A DNA stretch of 64,000 nt from Pelomonas sp. V22. Its GTDB lineage: Bacteria; Pseudomonadota; Gammaproteobacteria; Burkholderiales; Burkholderiaceae_C. Below the pieces are notes generated by a model, which was not told where the DNA came from, made no database searches, and saw nothing but the letters and a program-made list of their open reading frames with translations. Below are positions 8,352 to 17,433 of this stretch, one piece after another. How positions within the stretch are numbered: the stretch's first letter is position 1; each line of letters begins with the position of its first letter. Location of the stretch: positions 62,001 through 126,000 of the forward strand of contig NZ_JAGIXS010000008.1 in NCBI RefSeq assembly GCF_030014915.1, given 5' to 3'. A program made the position numbers and the translations under genes.

Positions 8352-9631
8352 TGATTCTTGGGCTCAGCTTCGCGCTGCTGCTCATCCTCGGCGTACCGGT
8401 CGCCTTCGCCATCGGCCTGTCCTCCATCGCCACCATCATCGCGGCCGACCTGCCCGTCGCCATCGTGTTCCAGAAGATGGTCGGCGGCATGCAGGTGTTC
8501 TCCTTCCTGGCCATTCCCTTCTTCGTCTTTGCCGGCGAGCTGATGCTGCACGGCGGCATCGCCGAGCGCATCGTGCGCTTTGCCAACAGCCTGGTGGGCC
8601 ATGTGCGCGGTGGTCTCGGCATGAGCAATGTGCTCGGCTGCACGCTGTTCGGCGGCGTGGCCGGCTCGCCGCTGGCCGATGTGTCAGCCATGGGCTCGGT
8701 GATGATTCCGCTGATGAAGAAAGAGGGCTATCACGCCGATTACGCGGTCAATGTGACCACGCATGCGGCCCTGGTCGGCGCCTTGATGCCGACCTCGCAC
8801 AACCTGATCATCTTCGTGCTGGCCGCCGCCGGCATTGCCTCCGTCAGCGTGTTCAAGCTGATCCTGGCGGCGCTGATCCCGGCCCTCATCCTCACCCTCG
8901 CCAACCTGGCCGCAGCCTACGGCGTGGCCGTGAAGCGCGGCTACCCGGTGCACGGGCCCTTCCCCGGTTGGCCGGCGGTGCTGAAGGCATTCGGCGCGGC
9001 GCTGCCGGGCCTGCTGGTGGTGGTCATCATCCTGGCCGGCATCCTCTCGGGCGTGTTCACCGCCACCGAGTCGGCGGCCACGGCCGTGTGCTGGGCGCTG
9101 GCCGTCACCGTGCTGGTCTATCGCTCGCTCTCCTGGCGCAGCTTTCTCGCCGCCTGCGCCAAGGCCTGCAAGACCACGGGCGTGGTGCTGCTCCTGATCG
9201 GCATTTCCTCTGCTTTTGGCTACTTCATGGCGCTTTATGAGGTGCCACAGCAGACCGGCGAGCTGATGCAGTCTTTCACCAGCAGCCCCTGGGTGATCTT
9301 CCTGATGGTGAATGTGCTGCTGTTCCTGCTCGGCACTTTTCTTGACATGTCGGCCACCATCCTGATCTGCACGCCAATCTTCCTGCCGATCTGCCAGCAG
9401 TACGGCATGGACGCGACGCAGTTCGGCATCGTCATGCTGATCAATTGCGCGCTGGGGCTGAACACGCCACCAGTGGGCACGACGCAGTTCGTCGGCTGCG
9501 CCATTGGCGGCATCTCCGTGGGCCAGGTGATGCGCTCGATCTGGCCTTTCTACGGCGCCCTGATCGTCACGCTCTTGCTGGTCACCTATGTGCCAGCGTT
9601 CTCGCTCTGGCTGCCGGGCTTGATAGCTTGA
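8342..9631 (+). CDS. TRAP transporter large permease (DctM family)
   Basis: 429 residues, the normal length for DctM, with a dozen or so hydrophobic helices. Family landmarks include GVPVAFAIGLSS at the N-terminus, IPFFVFAGELM, the loop FGGVAGSPLADVSAMGSVMIP, and GLNTPPVGTTQFVGCAIGGIS near the C-terminus. It carries the ion-coupled translocation pathway in the inner membrane. It ends the three-gene operon, and a hairpin with a short T-run follows 19 bases after the stop. Together with the pectate lyase it suggests use of pectin-derived acids. Confidence 0.9.
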   Translation: MELMILGLSFALLLILGVPVAFAIGLSSIATIIAADLPVAIVFQKMVGGMQVFSFLAIPFFVFAGELMLHGGIAERIVRFANSLVGHVRGGLGMSNVLGCTLFGGVAGSPLADVSAMGSVMIPLMKKEGYHADYAVNVTTHAALVGALMPTSHNLIIFVLAAAGIASVSVFKLILAALIPALILTLANLAAAYGVAVKRGYPVHGPFPGWPAVLKAFGAALPGLLVVVIILAGILSGVFTATESAATAVCWALAVTVLVYRSLSWRSFLAACAKACKTTGVVLLLIGISSAFGYFMALYEVPQQTGELMQSFTSSPWVIFLMVNVLLFLLGTFLDMSATILICTPIFLPICQQYGMDATQFGIVMLINCALGLNTPPVGTTQFVGCAIGGISVGQVMRSIWPFYGALIVTLLLVTYVPAFSLWLPGLIA

Positions 9632-9650
9632 GCCCGCGCTGAAAGGTGCC

Positions 9651-9685
9651 GGGGATGGATGGCTGAGAGCCCACCCATCCCCTTT
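9651..9685 (+). terminator. Probable terminator of the TRAP operon
   Basis: GGGGATGG (9651-9658) pairs with CCATCCCC (9675-9682). Inside it GGCT/AGCC pair around a GAG loop, and three T residues follow. The T-tract is short, so termination may be partial or Rho-assisted. The remaining 9686-9812 bases up to the end of the convergent protease gene contain only a small GGGGAA/TTCCCC hairpin near 9782-9797. Confidence 0.5.
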
Positions 9686-9812
9686 GATGACACCGCCGTC
9701 TCGACGGACCTGCTGCCGCAAGGATTGGAGCGACAACGGCGCAGGTCTCCTTCACGAGCCCCGGCCGCTCACGCAACCGGGGGAACGGCTTCCCCGAGCA
9801 ATCTCCTCAGCT

Positions 9813-12392
9813 TCAGCGCAGCTGGGGCAGCTGCACTTCGTCCTGGTGCCAGCAGCCGAAGACCTCTTCGTCCGGCTGGTGCAGGCCCATTTGCGGACGG
9901 CTCTGGCCACCGCGAGCGGCGGTCAAGGGGTCCAGGGCCTTGCTGGTCTGGTCGGCCAGTTCTTCCCAATGGGCCTTGATGCTGCTGTCCGTCGCAGCGC
10001 GCGCCTTCTCGGCGAACTGCTTGTTCAGCGACTTCACCTCGGCACGGATGGCGGCGCGGCCGTCGTCGTAACTGGAGCCGTCAGACAGCTTGGCGGTCAG
10101 CACGTCCACATAGCTGCGCTGCAGGTTGCGGCGCTGGCTGTTCGGCGCGACGCCCGTCTTCAGCTCGCTCAAGGTGCCGCCGCGCAGGTCGGCCAGCAGC
10201 TGCTCGATGCGGTAGGCCTTGTCGCCCTGGGCCTGCTCCTGGGTGTAGAGACGGCCCAGGCGATCACCGCTCAAGAGCGCGCCCAGCAGGCCGCGCTGGG
10301 CCGAGACCACCAGGCCCGGGCCCACGCCGGGAGCCAGGCGCTCCAGCACCTTGGGTTCCAGGATCCATTGCGGGTAGCCGGCAAACAGCTGCTCGTTCAG
10401 GAAGGACACGGCACGGGCCTGCTGCGCCTTGCTGGCCGGCGTGCTGATGGCGCCCGGCTGGCTGCCGGACTTGGTGCGGTGGTCATAGCCACCGACCAGG
10501 GCCAGCACATGGCCCAGCTCGCGGGTCCACTGGCCCCACACGGCCTTGTACAGGTCGCTCAGCTCGCGGTCGGTCTCGCCGCCGCGGATCGCCATCTTGG
10601 GCAGGTTCTTGACGATGCGCTGCAGGTTCTTGGTGCCGAGGGCCGTGGCGCTGACCGCGTCCGCATCACCCACGGCCTCCATCACCGTGCCGTAGTCGCC
10701 ATTCAGGTTGGCCTGGAAGCGCAGCCAGGGCGTGTCGTCCTGCACCCGGGCCCAGGCATCAAGCAGGGGCTTCTCGGCGTCTGGCGTCTTGGCCGACGGG
10801 ATGGGTGCATAGCCCCACTTGGTGGCGAAGATGTCATAGGGGCCGATCTTGGGGATCAGCAATCCCGGCGCGATCTTGTCCTCGGGCTGCACCACATAGT
10901 TCATGCGGCTGTAGTCCATGATGGACGAGACGTGGCCCATCTCCTTCAGCCACTTGGCGTCGCGGATCTTCTCGAACGGGTACTGCGAGCTGGCCTTCTG
11001 GTTGTGCTGGAAGCCGAGCGAATGGCCCACCTCGTGCGTCACCACCATGGCCACCAGGTCGCCCATCAGGTCGTCCGGCAGCGGCAGCTGCTGCGCACGC
11101 GGATCCACGGCACCGGCCTGCGAGATGTACCAGTCGCGCAGGATCTTCTGGATGTTGTGATACATCACGATGTTCGCGTTCAGGATCTCGCCGCTGCGCG
11201 GGTCGCTGAGGTGCGGACCATAGGCATTAGGAATCGAGGACGGCACCCAGCGGATGATGCTGTAGCGCACGTCTTCCGGGTCGAACTCGGGATCCTGCTC
11301 CTTGGTCGGGAACGGGCGGGCCTGCACCGCGTTCTTGAAACCGGCGGCCTCGAAGGCCACGTTCCAGGCTTCGATGCCCTTCTTGACGTAGGCGACCATA
11401 TTGGTCGGCGTGGACTTGTCGATGTACCAGACGATGGGCTTGACCGGCTCGCTCACGGCAGCGTTCGGGTCCTTCTTCTCGAGGCGCCAGCGCGTGATCA
11501 GGCGCTCGCGCTCGACGGTGTGGCGGTCATGGCCATAGTCGGTGCGGTTGACCCAGAAGTAGCCGACGCGGTCGTCCATCAGGCGCGGCATCATGGCCTG
11601 CTCTGGCAGCTCGACCAGGTTGTAGGCCAGGTTGAAGGTGGCCGAACGAGCCGGCCAGCCGGGAGGCGCCGGCTGCGGGCCGAACGGGCCGTTGACCATG
11701 GCCGGAGCGGTATAGGTGTGGACCGCATCGACACGGATGCTGCCCGGGAAGGCGCGCGTGCCCTCCACGTAGCTGCGCGAGGCGTCCAGGCCCGTGCCCT
11801 TGACCATGCGGCGGGCGGTGAACTCACCGACCTCGGCCTGGAACAAACGGCTGACCTCGATCACCGGCGAACCGTCGGCAGCAAATGCCTCGACGTTGAA
11901 GCTCGCGAGGATGGCATCGCGCTGCGAGTTCTGCACCGCCTCGGCGTTCGGCCGTGCCGTGTCCAGCGAGAAGGCATGGTCGACGGCCTGGAAGTAGACC
12001 TTGTTGCCCTTCATGAAGAAGCGCACCACCTCCTGGTTCAGCGCCTTGCCCACGTGGTCCACGTCGGACGGCACCGAGGTGACGTTGGCCACCATCAGCA
12101 GCTGCTTGCCGAGCAGGGCCTTGGGCACTTCGAAGTAGAGCTTGGTCTTGACCTGGTGAACCGTGACCAGGCCCTTCTGGCTCTTGGCTTCCTTGGTGAT
12201 GACCTTGTCATAGGCCTTGGGTTCGGCGGCATCGGCGGCCGGCGTGGCACCGGGGCCACCCGGGCGGGCGGCCGAGGCCGCGCCTTCGGCCGGGGCCGGC
12301 GGGGTGTCCTGAGCAAAAGCGGCACCCAGGGCCAGCGAGAGCAGCGCTGCCAGCGGCAGGCGGCGGATGTGGGAAGACTTCATGGCGTTCAT
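9813..12392 (-). CDS. Exported zinc metalloprotease, metzincin-type (DUF5117/DUF5118-like)
   Basis: 859 residues with a signal peptide (about 1-28) and an Ala/Pro/Gly-rich linker to residue 60. The zinc site is complete: HEVGHSLGFQH at 453-463 (HExxHxxGxxH), followed by a Met-turn in SSIMDYSRMNY. The long N-terminal region (about 65-310) and C-terminal region fit the large bacterial zinc-dependent metalloproteases annotated with DUF5117 and DUF5118, usually 800-900 residues. It should act in the periplasm or on the cell surface. It is the last gene of a FecI-FecR-TonB receptor series, 44 bases after the receptor, which suggests that it prepares or processes the receptor's ligand. The ligand is unknown. 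Confidence 0.8.
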   Translation of the reverse strand: MNAMKSSHIRRLPLAALLSLALGAAFAQDTPPAPAEGAASAARPGGPGATPAADAAEPKAYDKVITKEAKSQKGLVTVHQVKTKLYFEVPKALLGKQLLMVANVTSVPSDVDHVGKALNQEVVRFFMKGNKVYFQAVDHAFSLDTARPNAEAVQNSQRDAILASFNVEAFAADGSPVIEVSRLFQAEVGEFTARRMVKGTGLDASRSYVEGTRAFPGSIRVDAVHTYTAPAMVNGPFGPQPAPPGWPARSATFNLAYNLVELPEQAMMPRLMDDRVGYFWVNRTDYGHDRHTVERERLITRWRLEKKDPNAAVSEPVKPIVWYIDKSTPTNMVAYVKKGIEAWNVAFEAAGFKNAVQARPFPTKEQDPEFDPEDVRYSIIRWVPSSIPNAYGPHLSDPRSGEILNANIVMYHNIQKILRDWYISQAGAVDPRAQQLPLPDDLMGDLVAMVVTHEVGHSLGFQHNQKASSQYPFEKIRDAKWLKEMGHVSSIMDYSRMNYVVQPEDKIAPGLLIPKIGPYDIFATKWGYAPIPSAKTPDAEKPLLDAWARVQDDTPWLRFQANLNGDYGTVMEAVGDADAVSATALGTKNLQRIVKNLPKMAIRGGETDRELSDLYKAVWGQWTRELGHVLALVGGYDHRTKSGSQPGAISTPASKAQQARAVSFLNEQLFAGYPQWILEPKVLERLAPGVGPGLVVSAQRGLLGALLSGDRLGRLYTQEQAQGDKAYRIEQLLADLRGGTLSELKTGVAPNSQRRNLQRSYVDVLTAKLSDGSSYDDGRAAIRAEVKSLNKQFAEKARAATDSSIKAHWEELADQTSKALDPLTAARGGQSRPQMGLHQPDEEVFGCWHQDEVQLPQLR

Positions 12393-12436
12393 GTCTGCTT
12401 GTTGGAGAGAGAGCGAGAGAGAGATGCTGGCGGCGC

Positions 12437-15400
12437 TCAGAAGCGGCTGCGCAGCGTGAACGTGTAGCGCATCATTCGCGGGTCGACCGAAGCGTTCACC
12501 GTCCCTGTGGGGCTCAGCGGCGGCGCCACATCGGTGGCGTTGATCAGGCCCAGGGAGATGCGCGTGTCGCCCATCAGCTTGGCGATCAGGCCGTCCTTGT
12601 CGTGCCAGCGGCCGTTGCCGTAGTCGTACCAGACGTTGGCATTCCAGGTCGTGGTGCCCGGGTAGTCAACGATGGGCGGGAACAGGCTGACTGGGAAGCC
12701 GCTCTGGCGGATGCCGGTGACGCTGACGCCGGCGCCCTGGTGAGCCCAGGCCATGCTGACCACCGCACGGCGCGGCTGCAGGCGAGCGTTGGTGTAGGGG
12801 CTCGGCGCCGCGGCGGGCGTGGCCACCACCTCGAGCTTGTCGGTGCGCGTCATGCGGCCGTTCAGCGAGAACTCGCCCACGTTCGTCCGGATCACGTAGC
12901 GCAGCGAGTAGTCATAGCCCGAGGCCTGGTACTTGGCGATGTTGCGCGAGGTGAAGTCGACGCCGGTGATCTTGCCTGCCGTGTAGCCGGCGGCGGCATC
13001 CTCGGGCGTCAGCGCGGCCCGCGTGTAGGCGTCGGGGAAGTACAGCATGTACTCCTGGCGGCTCAGCGTACCCACGCGATCCAGGATCTTGGAGCGCCAG
13101 CGGTCCACCGAGAACGACAGACCCTTGGTCGCCTCGAACGGCGACTCGATCTGGATGCCGGCGTTGTAGTGCACCGACTGCTCGGGCTTCAGGTTCGGGT
13201 TGCCGCCCAGCGTGGTGGCAATGAGGCCGGTGTAAGGCTCGTTCTTGCGGTACAGGTCGATCAGCGAGCTTGAGCCGGTGGCTGGCACCGTCTGGTTGGT
13301 GACGTAGCGGGGCCGCGTGATGTCGATCAGGTAGGGCACGCGGAAGGCTTCGTTGCGCGAACCGCGCAGCGACATCCACGACACCGGCTTGTACTGCCCG
13401 CCGAGCAACTTCTTGTTGGCGGAGCCGAAGTCGTTGTAGCTGTCGCGGCGCAGCGCACCGCTGATCGACAGGCTGTGCACCAGCGGGATGCGCAGGCTGC
13501 TCTTGGGCGAGAGCAGCGGCACCGAAGTCTCGAGGTAGCTCGAGTTGGTGATGCGGTCCTGCTTGGGCTCGGCGGCTTGCGTGGTGTCGATGCCCGTGCT
13601 GTCGGTCACGTTGGTGAACTTCACCGAGTCCACGCGGCGCTCCACGCCCACGGCCAGGTTGATCGGGCCGGCGTCGAGCTGCCAGGCCGGGCCGTCCAGG
13701 CTGAAGCTGTACATGCGCGTGATCGGCGTGTCGTATCTCTCGTCCTTGTAGTAGGCCGACTCCAGCACACCGGCGGCATTCGGCGCCGAGCCTTCCTTGC
13801 CGATCAGCGAGTAGCTGTCGTGCAGCAGCACCGGCGGCGTGCTGCCCGCGATCAGCGCATTCATGCGCGGCGCATAGAACTGGAAGACGCCTTCGGGCAG
13901 CGATGGTTTGCTGCGCGCATCGCTGAGGTTCAGGCGGTAGCGCCAGTCCTTGGCCAGGTCGCCGCGCAGGCCGATCGAGGTCGACTGCTGCTCGTAGGTG
14001 TAGTGGCGGGCGGGCGTGCCCAGCTCCCACATGTACTTGTAGACGCGGATCGGCACGCCGAACGGGTTCCCCTGGTAGCCGGCGGGCAGCGTGTAGCCAC
14101 TCAGCTGCACCGGATCGCTCGGCGCCTGCGATTCGTTCTTGGACCACATCAGGTCGACGTAGGCCTGGGCCCAGGGCGCGAACTCGTACTCGGCATGCGC
14201 CGAGGCCGCGCTGCGCTTGTACTCGTTGACCGCGTTCAGGTACTTGCCGGCGTCATAGCGGGCCGTGGCCGGTGCGTTCAGGTAGTCGGCGATGGTGGCC
14301 GTCTTGCCATTGGCACCGGTCGGGATGTAGGCCGTGGTCTTGCCGATGCCGGGCAGGTTGCCCGTGACGGCCTGCACATAGCCGCCCATCGGCAGGTTGT
14401 TGGCCGTGCCGTCGGAGCCGCCGAGCCAGCGGCGGTCGTCGGTGGCCAGCCATTCGCGGTCGCGCAGGGCCAGGGCGTTCTGGGTCTCGACCGAGACCGA
14501 GCCGCGCGCCGAGAACTTGTCCTTGCGGAACGCATGCGAGATGCCGAGGCGGTTGTTCGCCGCGTCGGTGTCCATGGTGTTGTCCAGCGCGTACTCGATC
14601 TCGGTGCCGCGATAGCGCTTGCGCGTGATGATGTTGACCACACCGCCCACGGCATCGGCACCATAGATCGCGCTGCCACCGCCGAGCAGCACTTCCACGC
14701 GCTCGATGGCCGACATCGGGATGCCGGTAGCCTCGTAGGCCTCGGCCACGGTGCGCGAGCCGGTGCGCGGCAGGCGCAGACCATCGACGAGGATCAGGGC
14801 GTTGCCCTGGCCCAGGCCGCGCAGGTTGAACAGCAGGCGGCCATCTGGAGCGCCGCGCGAGCTGTTGCCGTCGAAGCTGGCAGAGGCGCCCACAGAGAGC
14901 TGCGGAATCAGGTTGCGCAGCTCAGCGAGCGTGGTGACGCCGGAGCGCTCGATGTCCTGGCGGGTCAGCACCTCGACCTGGTTGATGCCCTGCTCGCCGA
15001 CGATGGAGCGCAGGTGCGAGCCGGTGACTTCGACCGGCGCAATGATCTCGACCTTGCGCACCACGAACTCGCCGGAGTTCATGTTCTGGCCGAGCGAGAG
15101 CTTGGTGTTGCGCAGCATCTCCTGCATGGCCTGCATGAAGCTGAAGTCGCCGTTGATGCGATTGGTGCGGATGCCCCGCAGGTCTTCATCCTTGAACTTG
15201 ACCTTGACCCCCGCCAGCTCGGCGGCCTTGTTGATGGTGTCGGCAGCATCGCCGGCGGCCAGGTCGAACCTAAGAACGCGCACCGCCGCCGAGGCGGCGA
15301 CGGGAGCTGCTTTTGGGCCTGAGTCGGCCTCCGATTCGGCGCCATCGGCCGCCGCGCTGGCGCCGCCGGAACCGGTCTGCGCACCCGAGGCACGTGGTGC

Positions 15401-15733
15401 CGGTGCGGCAACCTGGCGCAGCGTGGCGGCATTGGGGCCGGTGTCGACGATCTGCAGGCCACTGCCATCCAGCATGCGCGTCAGTGCCTCGCGGGCACTC
15501 ATGCTGCCGCTGACCGGCTTGCTGTTGACGCCGCGCACCAGCTCGGGCGCATAGAGCAGCTGGAAGTTGTGCTGCTTGACGAAGACCTGCAGCGCCTGGG
15601 CGGCGGGCTGGGCGGGAATCTCGACGGGCCGCACTTCGGTGGCGGCTTGCTGGGCCTGGGCATGCACTTGGGCCGTCAGCACGAGGGCTGCAAACGCAAG
15701 CGGATGGCTGGCGAATCTTTTGCTTCGCGACAC
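12437..15733 (-). CDS. TonB-dependent receptor with two N-terminal STN domains
   Basis: 1098 residues from a GTG preceded by CAGGAGAG. After a signal peptide (about 1-28), a first secretin/TonB short N-terminal domain covers about 35-110 (IPAQPAAQALQVFVKQ, YAPELV, SGSMSAREALTRML). A Gly/Ser/Ala linker leads to a second STN-like domain at about 150-230 (FDLAAGDAADTINKAAEL, RGIRTNRINGDFSF). The plug (VEVTGSHLRS, RDIERSG, GRLLFNLRGLGQGNALILVDGLRL) and beta-barrel follow, ending in a C-terminal phenylalanine. STN domains carry the signal to a FecR protein, and fecI/fecR lie immediately upstream. The transported ligand cannot be read from sequence. A tandem STN is unusual. Confidence 0.85.
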   Translation of the reverse strand: MSRSKRFASHPLAFAALVLTAQVHAQAQQAATEVRPVEIPAQPAAQALQVFVKQHNFQLLYAPELVRGVNSKPVSGSMSAREALTRMLDGSGLQIVDTGPNAATLRQVAAPAPRASGAQTGSGGASAAADGAESEADSGPKAAPVAASAAVRVLRFDLAAGDAADTINKAAELAGVKVKFKDEDLRGIRTNRINGDFSFMQAMQEMLRNTKLSLGQNMNSGEFVVRKVEIIAPVEVTGSHLRSIVGEQGINQVEVLTRQDIERSGVTTLAELRNLIPQLSVGASASFDGNSSRGAPDGRLLFNLRGLGQGNALILVDGLRLPRTGSRTVAEAYEATGIPMSAIERVEVLLGGGSAIYGADAVGGVVNIITRKRYRGTEIEYALDNTMDTDAANNRLGISHAFRKDKFSARGSVSVETQNALALRDREWLATDDRRWLGGSDGTANNLPMGGYVQAVTGNLPGIGKTTAYIPTGANGKTATIADYLNAPATARYDAGKYLNAVNEYKRSAASAHAEYEFAPWAQAYVDLMWSKNESQAPSDPVQLSGYTLPAGYQGNPFGVPIRVYKYMWELGTPARHYTYEQQSTSIGLRGDLAKDWRYRLNLSDARSKPSLPEGVFQFYAPRMNALIAGSTPPVLLHDSYSLIGKEGSAPNAAGVLESAYYKDERYDTPITRMYSFSLDGPAWQLDAGPINLAVGVERRVDSVKFTNVTDSTGIDTTQAAEPKQDRITNSSYLETSVPLLSPKSSLRIPLVHSLSISGALRRDSYNDFGSANKKLLGGQYKPVSWMSLRGSRNEAFRVPYLIDITRPRYVTNQTVPATGSSSLIDLYRKNEPYTGLIATTLGGNPNLKPEQSVHYNAGIQIESPFEATKGLSFSVDRWRSKILDRVGTLSRQEYMLYFPDAYTRAALTPEDAAAGYTAGKITGVDFTSRNIAKYQASGYDYSLRYVIRTNVGEFSLNGRMTRTDKLEVVATPAAAPSPYTNARLQPRRAVVSMAWAHQGAGVSVTGIRQSGFPVSLFPPIVDYPGTTTWNANVWYDYGNGRWHDKDGLIAKLMGDTRISLGLINATDVAPPLSPTGTVNASVDPRMMRYTFTLRSRF

Positions 15734-15856
15734 AGGGACTCTCCTGGGGCTTTACGGTTGATCTTGTTTTGGCGACGTCCGGGACAAGGGATACGACGCG
15801 CCAGGCAAGACCTCCCCCCACAAGGAAAACCCTAGGGATTCGGCGAATGCGGAGAT

Positions 15857-16846
15857 TCAGTGGTTGCGGCTGACCACCCAGCGACCGTCCTGCTGGCGCA
15901 CCTTGAGGCCGAAGCCCTGCTCCAGGCTGCGCAGGAACACGGCCACGTCGGTGGTGGCGAAGGCGCCCGAGATGCGCATCTGCTGCAGGCCGGGGTCGGC
16001 CGCCAGTTCGATGGGCTCGGTGCTGTAGCGGTTGACCTCTTCCAGCGCGGCGGCGAGGCTGGTGTCATCGAAGACGATGCGGCCCTGCTGCCAGGCCAGC
16101 TTGCGCTCCAGCTCGGCGCTGGAGGCCAGCGAGAGCCGCGTCTGCTCGGCCTGGTCCAGCGCGACCTGGCCCACGCCGAGGCGCACCGGCGGCGTCCCCG
16201 GCTTCTCCAGCTCGACCACGCCTTCGTAGACCGTCACTTCGACCGCGCCATTGGCATGGCGCTGCACCAGGAAGCGCGTGCCCACGGCACGCACGACGGT
16301 GCTGCCGACCAGCACCTCGAAGGGTCGGGTCTTGTCCTTGGCCACCTCGAACAGGCCGACGCCGCGCTCCAGCGTGACGCGGCGGTGCGCCTCGCCATAG
16401 GCCACGGCCAGCGAGGAGGCGGCATTGAGCGTGGTGCGCGAGCCATCCGGCAGCAGGGCCGAATGCTGCTCGCCCACGCCGGTGTGGTGGGCGGCCATAT
16501 AGGCAGCGGCGTCGCCATCCGGGCGGGCCAGGAAGAGGGCGAGGGCCGCCACGCCGGCAGCCAGGGCAGCACCGCCCCAGGCCCAACGCGGCGACACGCG
16601 ACGCTGGCGGCTGGCAGCGGTGGCGGTGGAGGCCGGCGCAAAGCGCGCCTGGCTGGCGGCGGCCCAGATCAGCGCATGCTCGTCCAGCAAGCGGGCATGG
16701 CCGCTGTCTTCAGCCAGCCAGTCTTTCAACTGCTGGCGCTCGGTGCTGCTCAGGTCGCCCGCGTCAATGCGCGCGATCCAGCGGCGCGCCTCGTCGGCGG
16801 CGTTCGTGCCGCCGCCTCTTTCAAAATCCAGCACCTTGGCTTGCAT
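15857..16846 (-). CDS. FecR-family anti-sigma regulator
   Basis: 329 residues. An N-terminal cytoplasmic DUF4880-type segment (ARRWIARIDAGDLSSTERQQLKDWLAED, split over about 20-50) precedes one transmembrane helix (about 92-110) and a periplasmic FecR domain (HHTGVGEQHSALLPDGS, LNAASSLAV, VLVGSTVVRAVGTRF, VTVYEGVVEL). The C-terminal part resembles the STN-interacting domain (YSTEPIELAADPGLQ). Such proteins hold the cognate ECF sigma factor until the TonB receptor signals ligand binding. The start overlaps the stop of the sigma gene (TGATG) and the receptor gene follows after 123 bases, so the trio is a standard cell-surface signalling unit. Confidence 0.9.
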   Translation of the reverse strand: MQAKVLDFERGGGTNAADEARRWIARIDAGDLSSTERQQLKDWLAEDSGHARLLDEHALIWAAASQARFAPASTATAASRQRRVSPRWAWGGAALAAGVAALALFLARPDGDAAAYMAAHHTGVGEQHSALLPDGSRTTLNAASSLAVAYGEAHRRVTLERGVGLFEVAKDKTRPFEVLVGSTVVRAVGTRFLVQRHANGAVEVTVYEGVVELEKPGTPPVRLGVGQVALDQAEQTRLSLASSAELERKLAWQQGRIVFDDTSLAAALEEVNRYSTEPIELAADPGLQQMRISGAFATTDVAVFLRSLEQGFGLKVRQQDGRWVVSRNH

Positions 16847-17364
16847 CAGCGGACTTCCTTGCGTTGCAGACCATCGTGTTCGGCCATGGCTTCATGGCAC
16901 AGCTGCAGCGCGCGGGTGATGTGGCGCTCCACCGTCTTCGGAGAAATATCCAGCTGCCGGGCGATCTCGGCATGCGAGAGATTGTCGATCTTGCGCAGAC
17001 GGAACACCTCCAGGCATTTGGGCGCCATCCTTTCCATCGCGGCCTCCACAGCCGCCACCCGCTGGCGGTTCTGCAGCAGCGCTTCCACGCTGGGGCCTGT
17101 GTCTTCAACGCGCAAGTCGTCCCAATCCCCCACAGCGTCGGTGGCCCGCGAGATGCGTTTGCGCAATTCGCTCAGCGCCAGGTTGCGCGCCACGGTGTAG
17201 AGCAAGGCCTCGCTGACCGGCGTCTGCTCGCCGAGCTCGGCGGCATAGACGCGCAGAAAAGCCTCCTGCGAGACCTCGGCCGCCTCGTCCGCATTGCCGA
17301 GCAGGCGCTGGACGTAACGTTCCAGCGCCTTGCGGCGTGCGCGGTAGATGTCGAGGAGGCTCAT
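16846..17364 (-). CDS. ECF sigma factor, FecI type
   Basis: 172 residues from the ATG at 17364 (MSLLDIYRARRKALERYVQ). A start seven codons further upstream is open but less like the family. Region 2 has NADEAAEVSQEAFLRVYA, with the acidic DEAAE residues that contact core polymerase and open DNA in normal ECF factors. Region 4 has the SHAEIARQLDISPKTVERHI helix-turn-helix. It is expected to drive the downstream receptor and protease genes when released by FecR. It shares the strand and order with fecR, the receptor and the protease. Confidence 0.9.
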   Translation of the reverse strand: MSLLDIYRARRKALERYVQRLLGNADEAAEVSQEAFLRVYAAELGEQTPVSEALLYTVARNLALSELRKRISRATDAVGDWDDLRVEDTGPSVEALLQNRQRVAAVEAAMERMAPKCLEVFRLRKIDNLSHAEIARQLDISPKTVERHITRALQLCHEAMAEHDGLQRKEVR

Positions 17365-17433
17365 GGGGCGGCGACTATATGCCAAGCCCCCGACGAAAGG
17401 CGAGCGCGGTACGCGGTGCGCGCATCCTGGGGG

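Noticed and set aside
6838-9631. Assigning the TRAP system to C4-dicarboxylates because of the DctPQM family name
   Set aside because: The family name reflects the first member. The divergent pectate lyase and shared palindrome make an acidic sugar more likely, although this is not proven.
9684-12467. A 927-codon open frame on the plus strand
   Set aside because: It is the antisense of the zinc metalloprotease gene. The minus strand has a signal peptide, the full zinc motif and a sensible family, while the plus frame is rich in Arg, Gly and His with no domain.
13475-15322. A 615-codon open frame on the plus strand
   Set aside because: It is antisense to the TonB-dependent receptor, which has clear STN, plug and barrel motifs.
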